64,000 nucleotides of DNA, taken from assembly GCF_002874965.1 (NCBI RefSeq), contig NZ_CP025624.1, positions 3,596,001 through 3,660,000 on the forward strand. Direction: 5' to 3'. Under the pieces are notes generated by a model, which was not told where the DNA came from, searched no databases, and worked only from the letters and a program-made list of their open reading frames with translations. Within the stretch, counting starts at the first letter, position 1. Each line of letters starts with the position of its first letter. The position numbers were made by a program, and so were the translations under genes. This stretch comes from Pseudomonas sp. NC02 (GTDB lineage Bacteria > Pseudomonadota > Gammaproteobacteria > Pseudomonadales > Pseudomonadaceae). Of this stretch, positions 17,770 through 26,378 are shown piece after piece.

Positions 17770-18618
17770 ATGCCACGGGCTATCTGGAAAGGCGCAATCA
17801 GTTTTGGCTTGGTGCACATCCCCGTGTCACTGGTCTCGGCCACGTCCTCCCAGGGCGTCGACTTCGACTGGCTGGACAAACGCAGCATGGACCCGGTGGG
17901 TTACAAGCGCATCAACAAGACCACCGGCAAGGAAGTCACCAAGGAAAATATCGTCAAGGGCGTGGCCTACGAGAAAGGTCGCTACGTGATCCTCAGCGAA
18001 GACGAAATCCGCTCGGCCCACCCCAAGTCCACCCAGACCATCGAAATCATCGCGTTTGTGGCCAGCGACCAGATCCCGTTGCAGAACATCGACACGCCCT
18101 ACTTCCTGGCCCCCGACAAGCGCGGCGGCAAGGTGTATGCCCTGCTGCGCGAAACCCTGAAGAAAACCCGCAAGGTCGCCCTGGCCAACGTGGTGCTGCA
18201 CACCAAGCAGCACCTGGCGGCACTGATGCCGCTGGAGTCGGCGCTGGTGCTGGTGATGCTGCGCTGGCCTGCCGAAGTGCGTGGCCTGGACGAGTTGGAA
18301 TTGGGCAGCGACGTGACCAAACCGACATTGGCCAAGGGCGAACTCGACATGGCCAAGCGTCTGGTGGAAGACATGAGTGCCGACTGGCAGCCGGACGAAT
18401 ACCGCGACAGCTTCCAGGAAAAGATCATGGCGCTGGTGGCGAAGAAGGCCAAGGCCGGCAAGATCGAAGACGTGGAATCCAGCGAAGGTGTCGACGAGCG
18501 CAAATCTGCGGACGTGATCGACCTGACGGAGTTGCTCAAGCGCAGCCTGGCCGGCAAGCCCGCGACCAAGGCTGCAGCCAAGAAACCTGCCGCGAAAAAG
18601 ACCAGCAAGGCTTCATGA
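17770..18618 (+). CDS. ku: Ku DNA end-binding protein
   Basis: This 282-residue bacterial Ku protein begins MPRAIWKGAISFGLVHIPVS, the standard Ku opening, and has a Ku core up to about residue 255. The tail is rich in Lys and Ala (KPATKAAAKKPAAKKTSKAS), of the type that aids DNA binding and ligase recruitment. Ku homodimers bind broken DNA ends and recruit LigD. The frame is open 78 bp upstream, but the ATG at 17,770 gives the conserved start. It is followed after 11 bp by ligD, so the two form a non-homologous end-joining operon. Confidence 0.92.
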   Translation: MPRAIWKGAISFGLVHIPVSLVSATSSQGVDFDWLDKRSMDPVGYKRINKTTGKEVTKENIVKGVAYEKGRYVILSEDEIRSAHPKSTQTIEIIAFVASDQIPLQNIDTPYFLAPDKRGGKVYALLRETLKKTRKVALANVVLHTKQHLAALMPLESALVLVMLRWPAEVRGLDELELGSDVTKPTLAKGELDMAKRLVEDMSADWQPDEYRDSFQEKIMALVAKKAKAGKIEDVESSEGVDERKSADVIDLTELLKRSLAGKPATKAAAKKPAAKKTSKAS

Positions 18619-18629
18619 GGTAGACCGCC

Positions 18630-21128
18630 ATGGCCAAGCCCCTGAGTGAATACAACGCCAAGCGCGACTTCGACGTGACCGCCGAACCCGCCGGCAGTGC
18701 GCCTCGCGCCAGGAACCGGGCGCATGCCCTGTCGTTCGTGATTCAAAAGCACGATGCGCGCAACCTGCATTATGACTTTCGCCTGGAGCTCGACGGCGTC
18801 CTCAAAAGCTGGGCGGTGCCCAAGGGCCCAAGCCTCGACCCGAGCCAGAAGCGCCTCGCGGTGCATGTGGAAGATCATCCATTGGGCTACGGCAGTTTCG
18901 AGGGCAGCATTCCGGCAGGCCAATACGGCGCTGGCGATGTGATCGTGTGGGATCGCGGTGTATGGCAGCCCCACGATGACCCGCACAAGGCCTACGCGGC
19001 CGGCAAGCTGAAGTTCAGCCTGATCGGCGAAAAACTGGCAGGCGACTGGACGCTGGTGCGCACCCGACTCAAGGGCAGCGGCGACAAGGAGCAGTGGTTG
19101 TTGATCAAGGAGAACGATCAGCAGGCACGCCCGGTGGCTGACTACGATGTGGTCCAGGCTGAACCGAAAAGCGTGCTGAGCGACGCAACGGTGGGGGCTG
19201 CGAAAAAGCCCGCAGCGCCGAAGAAAGCCAGGCGCAAGCCCTCAACCGACCTGCCCGATCAACTCGCGCCACAGCTGGCGACACTGGTGGACCGTGCACC
19301 GGAAGGCGATTGGGTGTACGAGATCAAATTCGACGGCTATCGCATCCTCGCGCGGATTCGCGATGGCGAAGTTCGGCTGTTCACCCGCAATGGCCATGAC
19401 TGGACCGATCGCCTGCCACGCCAGGCCAAGGCCCTGGAAGCCCTGAAGCTCAAGGACAGTTGGCTTGACGGTGAGGTGGTCAGCCTGAACGCCGACGGGC
19501 TGCCGGATTTCCAGGCGCTGCAAAACGCCTTTGATATCGGCCGCAGCCTGGACATTGTCTATTACCTGTTCGATGCGCCGTTCCTGGACGGCCGCGACCA
19601 GCGCGAAGCCGCTGTCGAAGAGCGCCGCACCGCACTGAAGGACGCGGTTAGCCGCAGCAAGAGCAAGCTGCTGCGCTTCTCCGAGTCCTTTGCTGCCAAC
19701 CAGCGGGATATCTTCGAAAGTGCCTGCGACCTGGCGCTGGAGGGCGTGATCGGCAAACGTGCCGGCAGCCCCTACGTTTCCAGGCGCAGCCCGGACTGGA
19801 TCAAGCTCAAGTGCCGGCTGCGCCAGGAATTCGTGATCGTAGGGTTCACCCGCCCGCAAGGTTCGCGCAGCGGGTTTGGCGCGCTGTTGCTGGCGGTCAA
19901 TGATGACAGCGACCTGGTGTATGCCGGGCGCGTAGGTACCGGATTCGATCAGGCCGCGCTGAAAAAGATCAGTGCACAGTTGAAGGCGCTGGAACGCCAG
20001 ACTTCACCGCTGGCCAAGCCCCTGACCAGTGCCCAGGCACGCGGCGTGCACTGGGTCGAGCCGCAGCTGGTGGGCGAAGTGCAATTTGCCGAATGGACCC
20101 GCGAAGGTGTGGTGCGCCAGGCGGCGTTTGTCGGGCTGCGCACCGACAAGCCGGCGGAGCAGATTGTGCATGAGCAGCCGCGGACGGCCAAATCGCTGAA
20201 GGAAAAACCCCGCAAAAAGACGGCGGGCACCGGCGCCGTGGCTGGGGTCAGGATTACCCATCCGGACCGAGTCATCGATGCCCAGAGCGCTACACAGAAA
20301 CTGCAACTGGCACAGTTCTATGAGGGCATCAGCGAATGGCTCCTGCCCTTTCTGCGCAACCGGCCGGTGTCCTTGCTCAGGGCACCGGAAGGCATTGCCG
20401 GCGAACAGTTTTTCCAGAAGCACTCCGAGCGCCTGTCGATCCCGAATATCAAGCAACTGGACCAGGCCCTGGACCCGGGCCATGCGCGGCTGATGGAAAT
20501 CGACAGCCCGGCCGCGCTCATCGGTGCCGTGCAGATGGGTACCGTCGAGTTGCATACCTGGGGCGCTACCGCTGACAAGATTGAAACCCCGGACCTGTTT
20601 GTGCTCGACCTCGACCCGGACCCGGCACTGCCGTGGAAAAGCATGCTTGAAGCGGCGCAACTGACCTTGTCGGTACTCGATGAACTGGGGCTTGAAGCGT
20701 TCGTCAAGACCAGCGGCGGCAAAGGCCTGCACCTGGTGGTGCCGCTGGCGCGCCGCGACGGCTGGGACTCGGTAAAAGCCTTCGCCAAGGCCATCGCCCA
20801 GTTCATGACGCTGCAGTTGCCTGAACGCTTTACCGCGACTTCGGGCCCGAAGAATCGCGTGGGCAAGATCTTCATCGACTACCTGCGCAACGCCCGGGGC
20901 GCCAGCACGGTAGCCGCCTACTCGGTGCGGGCGCGGCCCGGCCTGCCGGTATCGGTACCGGTGAGTCGTGATGAGTTGAAGAGTTTGCACAGCGCCCAAC
21001 AATGGACGGTGGCTAACCTGCACGAGCGTTTGCAGGGTTTGAAGAAGGACCCGTGGGCGGGTTATGCCAATCGGCAGAAGATCAGCAAGAAGATGTGGGA
21101 GAAGCTGGGGGCGCATCCGCCAGGCTGA
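18630..21128 (+). CDS. ligD: ATP-dependent DNA ligase D, three-domain LigD
   Basis: This 832-residue protein is arranged as phosphoesterase, ligase and polymerase, the usual Pseudomonas order. The N-terminal 3'-phosphoesterase (about residues 30-160) shows HDARNLHYDFRLELDG. The ligase core has its nucleotidyl lysine in EIKFDGYR near residue 232 and EGVIGKRAGSPY near 370. The C-terminal polymerase/primase (about residues 540-820) shows LDLDPDP near 660 and KTSGGKGLHLVVPL. It works with Ku to repair double-strand breaks, mainly in stationary phase or spores of other bacteria. A GAGGT ribosome site precedes the ATG. All three active domains look complete. Confidence 0.92.
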   Translation: MAKPLSEYNAKRDFDVTAEPAGSAPRARNRAHALSFVIQKHDARNLHYDFRLELDGVLKSWAVPKGPSLDPSQKRLAVHVEDHPLGYGSFEGSIPAGQYGAGDVIVWDRGVWQPHDDPHKAYAAGKLKFSLIGEKLAGDWTLVRTRLKGSGDKEQWLLIKENDQQARPVADYDVVQAEPKSVLSDATVGAAKKPAAPKKARRKPSTDLPDQLAPQLATLVDRAPEGDWVYEIKFDGYRILARIRDGEVRLFTRNGHDWTDRLPRQAKALEALKLKDSWLDGEVVSLNADGLPDFQALQNAFDIGRSLDIVYYLFDAPFLDGRDQREAAVEERRTALKDAVSRSKSKLLRFSESFAANQRDIFESACDLALEGVIGKRAGSPYVSRRSPDWIKLKCRLRQEFVIVGFTRPQGSRSGFGALLLAVNDDSDLVYAGRVGTGFDQAALKKISAQLKALERQTSPLAKPLTSAQARGVHWVEPQLVGEVQFAEWTREGVVRQAAFVGLRTDKPAEQIVHEQPRTAKSLKEKPRKKTAGTGAVAGVRITHPDRVIDAQSATQKLQLAQFYEGISEWLLPFLRNRPVSLLRAPEGIAGEQFFQKHSERLSIPNIKQLDQALDPGHARLMEIDSPAALIGAVQMGTVELHTWGATADKIETPDLFVLDLDPDPALPWKSMLEAAQLTLSVLDELGLEAFVKTSGGKGLHLVVPLARRDGWDSVKAFAKAIAQFMTLQLPERFTATSGPKNRVGKIFIDYLRNARGASTVAAYSVRARPGLPVSVPVSRDELKSLHSAQQWTVANLHERLQGLKKDPWAGYANRQKISKKMWEKLGAHPPG

Positions 21129-21146
21129 TGCGCTCCGCTGCCCGGT

Positions 21147-22058
21147 TCAGATGAGGATGAAGATCGCGGCCAGGCCGGCAAAGATCGCCCACTTTTCCAG
21201 GTAGTAACGGGTGCGGTTGCGTTTCTTCAACTCCTTGCCCCGCAGGCGAATCTTGTACAGCCGGGTAAACGCACGGTTCAGGCCGCCGGTCTTGTCACCG
21301 GCATCGTTGGGCGAACCGGCCGCGGCCATCACATTGCGGCTGAACCAACGGTTGAACGCGGCCGCCCAGCGGTACTTCATCGGGCGTTCGATATCGCAGA
21401 ACAGAATGATCCGGTTCTGCTCGGTGGTGTTTTCGGCGTAGTGGATGAAGGTCTCGTCAAACATCACCGGTTCACCGTCGCGCCAGTAGTAGTTTTCACC
21501 GTCCACGTTGATGTAGCAGCCCGGGGAGTTGGGCGTGTCCAGGCCCAGGTGGTAACGGTAGGAACCGGCATACGGGTCACGATGGCGTACCAGCTTTGAG
21601 CCCGGTGGCAGCTCGGCAAACATCGCGGCCTTGATCGAGCCGATGCTTTGCACCAGCTCGGTGGTGCGCGGGCACAGCTTCATCGCCGAAGGATGGCTGT
21701 CGCCGTACCACTTCAAATAGAAACGCTTCCAGCCCGACTTGAAGAACGAATTGAAACCCACGTCATTGTACTGGTCGGAGCGCTTGATCTCGCCTGCGCG
21801 CAGCAGGTTCTGGCCTTCCTCGCGGATCTCTTGCCAATGCTCCTGAAGCGGGCTCAGGTCGGGAAAGTCGCTGGGGGACAGGTACGGTCGGCTGGGCAGT
21901 TTGGAAAAGAGGTAGAGAAAGCAGTTCACCGGAGCCAGGAAGGTCGAGTGATCACTGAGCTGGCGCCCCAGCTTGTGGCGCACCCGGCCACGCAGGTGGA
22001 CATACGCAATAGAGGCAATGTAGAGAGCAACAATGATGAGTTTCAAGGTATTCGTCAC
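21147..22058 (-). CDS. lpxO: Lipid A hydroxylase LpxO
   Basis: This 303-residue aspartyl/asparaginyl beta-hydroxylase-type dioxygenase has a membrane helix at each end (about residues 3-20 and 285-303). The catalytic centre shows the iron-binding HRD (VRHRDPYAGSYRYHLGL) and the distal histidine in DETFIHYAENTTEQNRI. LpxO adds a 2-hydroxyl group to a lauroyl chain of lipid A, using Fe2+, oxygen and 2-oxoglutarate at the inner membrane. It is convergent with ligD and lies downstream of wzz on the same strand, both affecting lipopolysaccharide. Pseudomonads often carry two lpxO copies, and I cannot tell which this is. Confidence 0.85.
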   Translation of the reverse strand: MTNTLKLIIVALYIASIAYVHLRGRVRHKLGRQLSDHSTFLAPVNCFLYLFSKLPSRPYLSPSDFPDLSPLQEHWQEIREEGQNLLRAGEIKRSDQYNDVGFNSFFKSGWKRFYLKWYGDSHPSAMKLCPRTTELVQSIGSIKAAMFAELPPGSKLVRHRDPYAGSYRYHLGLDTPNSPGCYINVDGENYYWRDGEPVMFDETFIHYAENTTEQNRIILFCDIERPMKYRWAAAFNRWFSRNVMAAAGSPNDAGDKTGGLNRAFTRLYKIRLRGKELKKRNRTRYYLEKWAIFAGLAAIFILI

Positions 22059-22267
22059 AAGTCAGAAGAGAACAGGCTGCTCCCGCGTGCCCACAACGGC
22101 CGAGGATTGAAGATGCAGCACCTGAAATCACAATTCACAAAACCGGCAACACGAACGGCTGGGTGACAATCCGGTCGTGGCCATTGGCAGCTATTTTAGC
22201 CACACTTTGTAACCAAAGGTTAATCAAGATTTGTGAAAAGGTGTCCAGTGAGTGTGCCAGGAAGAGC

Positions 22268-22301
22268 AGCAGCGGGCTTGCCGGGCGGCCTGCCCGCTGC
22301 T
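22268..22301 (-). terminator. Strong hairpin just past the wzz stop
   Basis: AGCAGCGGGC (22,268-22,277) pairs perfectly with GCCCGCTGCT (22,292-22,301). It begins 7 bp past the wzz stop codon, where a terminator is expected. There is no clear T-run after it on the minus strand, so it may be a 3'-stabilising hairpin instead. The rest of the lpxO-wzz gap is AT-rich and should hold the lpxO promoter. Confidence 0.5.
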
Positions 22302-22308
22302 GAAGGCG

Positions 22309-23649
22309 TCAGCTTTTCGGTTCATCATCCTTGCGTGTACGCAGAGAAAGCCGATATTCATCCAACTCCGAGTAGGGTACGGCTTCGCGTCGTGCCAGCA
22401 GATGGCGGCCCAGCGCAATCAGTATACCCACGGTCAACCCTGCCAGCAGGCTCAGTATCATAACCAGGGCTTTCTTGGGCTTGATCGGGCTCAGCGGCTC
22501 TTGGGCACGACGGTCAATGGTTACCAGCTTGAGGCCACTCATGTCGATATTCAGGCCTCGCAAACGCGCGACTTCCGCTCGTAACGGTTCAACATCCTGC
22601 AAGAAAATGTCTTCATTCCCGCGATTTTTCAGCACCTCCACTTCACGGTTGACCTCCAGCATCTGCAACTCTTTGCCAATCTGTGCAATGCGGCTGTTGG
22701 TAAAGTCGTCGCTCGTACGCGCCTGCAACGCGGCACGTTCCGCCTCAAGCGCCTCTGTACCGAGGAAGTACAGCGGGATTTTCTGGTTGTTGACCTCGGT
22801 GCGCATTACTTGATTCGAGCCGCTACGCGAGGCATCTGCCATGGACGAAGGAGTGGTCGGGGTCTTGATGCCCATCGACTTGGCGATGGAAATGGCCTCC
22901 GCCAGCTCTGCCAGCCGGTCCGTGCGCTCCATTTTCATCTGTAAGCGCAGGGCACCCAGTTCGTCCTCCAGCTTGGCCCGTTTGAGCCTGTCGGCTTCAA
23001 GCAGCTTGGCAATCTTCGATTCCTTGTCGGTTTCGTAATTGGAGCGCGCCGCGTCGATTTTGCCCTTGAGTTCGTTCAAGCGGTTATTGACGATCACTTT
23101 AAGGTCAGCACCGACCTGGGCACGTTCCGAATCAATTGCGTAGTCTACAAAGCCGTTGAGAATCGCTACCCCGTCGATGTCTGCCGGGTATTCCAGCTCA
23201 AGCTTGATATAGCTGCTCAGGGAGTCGGACTTCTTGGGATCGGGCAGGCTCAGGTTGATGGAGTTTCGATTGAATTCTTCAAAACTCTGCTCGAGGCTTT
23301 GCCCGGTTTTCTGGAACGCCTTGAACAGGTCCTCATGGGACTTGAAAAACCCCAGGCGCGCTTCGTATGAGTCCAGTTGCGCCCCCACTTTGTTCAGGGC
23401 GTCGGCCGGCGGCAACTTATAGACTTCGGAGCGGTTCAGAGCATCCAGCTCATTGATGGCAGCCGGGCGCAGCACACTGCTGACCTGATACTCCCGCGGG
23501 GCCAGAAAAGCGTAGCCCGCCCCCAGCACCCCCGCCAGAATCGTACACCCCAGCACCAACTTCTTTTGCCGCCAGATACCATGACACAGTTCAAACAGAT
23601 CAATTTCGTCCGATGCCGCATGAGCGTGGAGCCGAGGAGTTTTATTCAA
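22309..23649 (-). CDS. wzz: O-antigen chain-length regulator Wzz
   Basis: This 446-residue protein has the Wzz/polysaccharide co-polymerase plan: a short cytoplasmic start (EIDLFELCHGIWRQKKLVLG), a first membrane helix at about residues 32-53, a long coiled periplasmic domain and a second helix at about residues 400-420 (KKALVMILSLLAGLTVGIL). It sets the modal length of O-antigen made by the Wzy polymerase. No other O-antigen genes are next to it, so it is a stand-alone wzz, as is common in Pseudomonas. The periplasmic region has many acidic and basic residues, typical of the helical hairpin. Confidence 0.87.
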   Translation of the reverse strand: MNKTPRLHAHAASDEIDLFELCHGIWRQKKLVLGCTILAGVLGAGYAFLAPREYQVSSVLRPAAINELDALNRSEVYKLPPADALNKVGAQLDSYEARLGFFKSHEDLFKAFQKTGQSLEQSFEEFNRNSINLSLPDPKKSDSLSSYIKLELEYPADIDGVAILNGFVDYAIDSERAQVGADLKVIVNNRLNELKGKIDAARSNYETDKESKIAKLLEADRLKRAKLEDELGALRLQMKMERTDRLAELAEAISIAKSMGIKTPTTPSSMADASRSGSNQVMRTEVNNQKIPLYFLGTEALEAERAALQARTSDDFTNSRIAQIGKELQMLEVNREVEVLKNRGNEDIFLQDVEPLRAEVARLRGLNIDMSGLKLVTIDRRAQEPLSPIKPKKALVMILSLLAGLTVGILIALGRHLLARREAVPYSELDEYRLSLRTRKDDEPKS

Positions 23650-24049
23650 AACTGATGCACCTTAAAAAGTCGACAGTCAGCGGTCACACATATTCATCAA
23701 ATACTGAATGGCCGCTTGAAAATCAGGGACAACGCCCTGTACACAAGACACGAACGGTCTACCGATGGTCATCGGACCACCTCGATCATGGAAAAATCCC
23801 ACATCACCGTAGATTGTTTTCGTTCAGATTACGCAGGAGCCCCTACCCTGGTGCTGAGCGTAGACGAACTTGTAAAGAACCGTTTCCGAATCAACGCACA
23901 AAATGGCGCTAAATACCCGTGAATACTGGGAAAATTCGTACGCAACAAAGAGAAACCAGACAATTCTCACAAAATCGATTCAGCTTATCCGTCAGGCATC
24001 TACGCACCAAGGTATTGACTGCTCGTTTTTTAACCAAAAAGGAATTTGT
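23650..24049. other. AT-rich intergenic region between wzz and a small plus-strand gene
   Basis: These 400 bp are clearly lower in GC than the surroundings. They must hold the wzz promoter (leftward) and the promoter of the small gene at 24,050 (rightward). A frame of 44 codons (23,788-23,922, beginning MEKSHITVDCF) has no convincing ribosome site, and I do not call it. I see no operator or repeat that I can name. Confidence 0.5.
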
Positions 24050-24436
24050 ATGACACGTGCTTCAAATGCGGATTTCCAGGCGCTCCAGGGGGCATGGGAA
24101 CAAACGGCGCTGGAAGACAATGGTGTGCTCAATCCCACGGATGAACACAGCGCGCCAGGCGCGATCACGACAATCTCGGGCGATCAATTCCAGGTGGTGA
24201 CGGTCGACGGCGAGGTTTTACTGGCAGGCAGCTTCACGCTCGATGCCAGCACGGCACCCAAAAGCATTACCTGGGTTGACTCGATGGGAGAGGATGCCGG
24301 CAAACAGTTACCCGCGAGTTACCGGCTGGAAGGTGATCACTTCGTGTTTATTGCGGCAGATGAAGGCATGCCCCGCCCTACCCGCTTCAGTACCGGCCCA
24401 GGGCAAACCATGCGCACGTTCGTGCGCAAACCCTGA
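24050..24436 (+). CDS. Small protein resembling TIGR03067-type domain proteins
   Basis: This 128-residue protein begins MTRASNADFQALQGAWEQTA. It has a lipocalin-like pattern: a start LQGAWEQ, a central strand set with FTLDASTAPKSITWVDSMGE, and the ending YRLEGDHFVFIAADEG. This matches my memory of a domain common in planctomycetes and sporadic in Pseudomonas. No function is known. A strong AAGGA site lies 7 bp before the ATG at 24,050, which decides this start over a longer frame from 23,903. There is no signal peptide. A terminator follows 94 bp after the stop. Confidence 0.7.
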   Translation: MTRASNADFQALQGAWEQTALEDNGVLNPTDEHSAPGAITTISGDQFQVVTVDGEVLLAGSFTLDASTAPKSITWVDSMGEDAGKQLPASYRLEGDHFVFIAADEGMPRPTRFSTGPGQTMRTFVRKP

Positions 24437-24529
24437 CACGGATATACATCCGTTCCTGCGACATGGTTTTCACATGGCCTTCACGTGTTGACCTATAGGG
24501 TGAAGGCTACCTACTCCAGTGAACACCTT

Positions 24530-24557
24530 GGCCCGTCTACCCCACGGGCCTTTTTTT
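24530..24557 (+). terminator. Rho-independent terminator
   Basis: GGCCCGT (24,530-24,536) and ACGGGCC (24,544-24,550) form a perfect 7-bp stem with a 7-base loop, followed by seven T residues (24,551-24,557). It terminates the small gene at 24,050. Confidence 0.85.
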
Positions 24558-24977
24558 GCCTGCACGGCAGCCAATCAGCACGGGCGCTTGATGGCGGTGA
24601 GGGTGTAGCACGGGGCAGTTGAGCGGGCTGGTTTTGATACCTGGGCTGACAGCATGTCCATTGCGTCTCCAATATGTTCCGGTCATTGCGACAAAAGAAG
24701 TCCGCCCTACACCGAAAGCCTCGCCATCCTTGAACCGGTAAAGAGCCTTCACTGTAGGGCGAACGGACGGAAAATAAGCCAGGCTTATTGGATGTTCAAC
24801 TGTTAACAATAAAAAGCCCTGAAAAAGCCTCGATCAGCGCTATTTTTCGATGCAAATGGCTCCACTTTGTAAATGTTTTTGCTTGTATTGCCATACGAGT
24901 GCAACGCCGCCTTCAGAAACTATACCTTCATGCCATGGGTCACTACTGCTACCGACCTCTTGCCTGAAGACCGTGCC
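24558..24977. other. Intergenic region with a possible repeated small minus-strand frame
   Basis: A minus-strand frame (24,537-24,809, 90 codons) overlaps the terminator. Its C-terminal part (HPHRHQAPVLIGCRAGKKRP) reminds me of short frames found many times in Pseudomonas genomes, so it may be a repeat rather than a gene. CGCCCTACA (24,703-24,711) is inverted at 24,753-24,761 as TGTAGGGCG. The final 100 bp are AT-rich and should hold the promoter of the next gene. Confidence 0.35.
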
Positions 24978-26216
24978 ATGGCCACTCGCTCTGACCTGCG
25001 CAACACCCTGTCCCTGGACAGCCTGAACTTCTTCCTGGCGGACGTGCGTGACGGACTGGGGCCGTACCTGGCGATTTATCTGCTGGCCGTGCACCACTGG
25101 GACCCCGCCAGCATCGGCGTGGTCATGACCCTGGCCGGCATCGCGGCCCTGCTCACCCAGACGCCGGCCGGCGCATTGATTGACCGAACCCGCAGCAAAC
25201 GGGCAGTGATCGTGATCGCCGCGCTGCTGGTGACTGCCAGTTGCCTGCTCCTGCCCTTCGTCAGCTCCTTCAGCCTGGTGGCGCTGACCCAGGCGGCCAG
25301 TGCAGCGGCGGCCTCGGTGTTTGCGCCGGCCATCTCGGCGATTTCCCTCGGGATCACCGGGCCGCGCGCTTTTACCCGGCGCACCGGCCGCAATGAAACC
25401 TTCAACCACGCCGGCAACGCGGTGGCGGCCCTGCTCGCTGGTGGGTTCGCCTACCTGTTCGGCCCGGTGGCGGTGTTCTATCTGATGGCAGTCATGGCTG
25501 CGGCGAGTGTCATCGCGGTCAGCTGCGTGTCAGCCCAGGCAATCGACCACGAAGTCGCACGGGGTTTCGACCCTGCGCATGGCACCGGCCATGAACAACC
25601 GTCGGGGTTGGCCGTGCTTCTGGCGAACAGGCCCTTGATGCTGTTTGCCATCTGCTGCGCGCTGTTTCACCTGGCCAATGCGGCCATGCTGCCGCTGGTC
25701 AGCCAGAAGCTGTCGCAGATCAACCTGCAGATGGCCACGCCGCTGACCTCGGCCTGCATCGTCGCGGCCCAGTTGGTGATGGTGCCGGTGGCCTGGCTGG
25801 TGGGCGTGAAGGCCGACGTGTGGGGGCGCAAGCCGTTGCTGCTCGCCGGTTTCATGATCCTGCCGCTGCGGGGCGTGTTGTATACGCTGTCCAGTGATCC
25901 TTATTGGCTGGTGGCGGTGCAGATGCTTGACGGGGTCGGCGCCGGGGTGTTCGGCGCGCTGTTTCCGGTGATCGTCAAAGACCTCACCCAGGGCACCGGA
26001 CGCTTCAATGTCAGCCTGGGCGCGCTGTCCACGGCATTCGGCCTCGGCGCGGCCTTGAGCAGCAGCCTGGCAGGTTTTGTCGTGCAGTGGGCGGGTTACA
26101 ACGCCGCGTTCCTGACCCTGGCCGGCGTGGCGGCCGTCGCATTGGGGCTGGTGTGGGTGGCAATGCCGGAGACTCGGGCGAATCCATCCGTGCAGCGCCA
26201 TACAACTCCCGCCTGA
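24978..26216 (+). CDS. MFS transporter
   Basis: This 412-residue protein has about 12 membrane helices, beginning MATRSDLRNTLSLDSLNFFL, with an MFS loop-type string in LIDRTRSKRAVIVIAALLV. A second possible loop lies near VGVKADVWGRKPLLLAGF. Substrate cannot be told from sequence. The related family includes putative sugar or drug exporters. The start is not certain: ATGs at 24,933 and 24,873 are also in frame, and I chose 24,978 because the conserved sequence begins there. It is monocistronic. Confidence 0.75.
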   Translation: MATRSDLRNTLSLDSLNFFLADVRDGLGPYLAIYLLAVHHWDPASIGVVMTLAGIAALLTQTPAGALIDRTRSKRAVIVIAALLVTASCLLLPFVSSFSLVALTQAASAAAASVFAPAISAISLGITGPRAFTRRTGRNETFNHAGNAVAALLAGGFAYLFGPVAVFYLMAVMAAASVIAVSCVSAQAIDHEVARGFDPAHGTGHEQPSGLAVLLANRPLMLFAICCALFHLANAAMLPLVSQKLSQINLQMATPLTSACIVAAQLVMVPVAWLVGVKADVWGRKPLLLAGFMILPLRGVLYTLSSDPYWLVAVQMLDGVGAGVFGALFPVIVKDLTQGTGRFNVSLGALSTAFGLGAALSSSLAGFVVQWAGYNAAFLTLAGVAAVALGLVWVAMPETRANPSVQRHTTPA

Positions 26217-26378
26217 CATATGCGACAATGCGCGCCAAATTCCAACATGCACCCATTTTTCTGCTCAGCGACTGGGCCCCAAGCCTTGATGTCGCTGCCG
26301 ACGTATGCCCGTTGGCCTGGGCCACAAAATGGGCCCGGCTCAAATTAGCGCACTCCAAGCTATTGATAGGTAAAGTAA

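Noticed and set aside
23788..23922. 44-codon frame MEKSHITVDCF... in the AT-rich gap before 24,050
   Set aside because: No convincing ribosome site and no recognisable family; could be chance in low-GC DNA.
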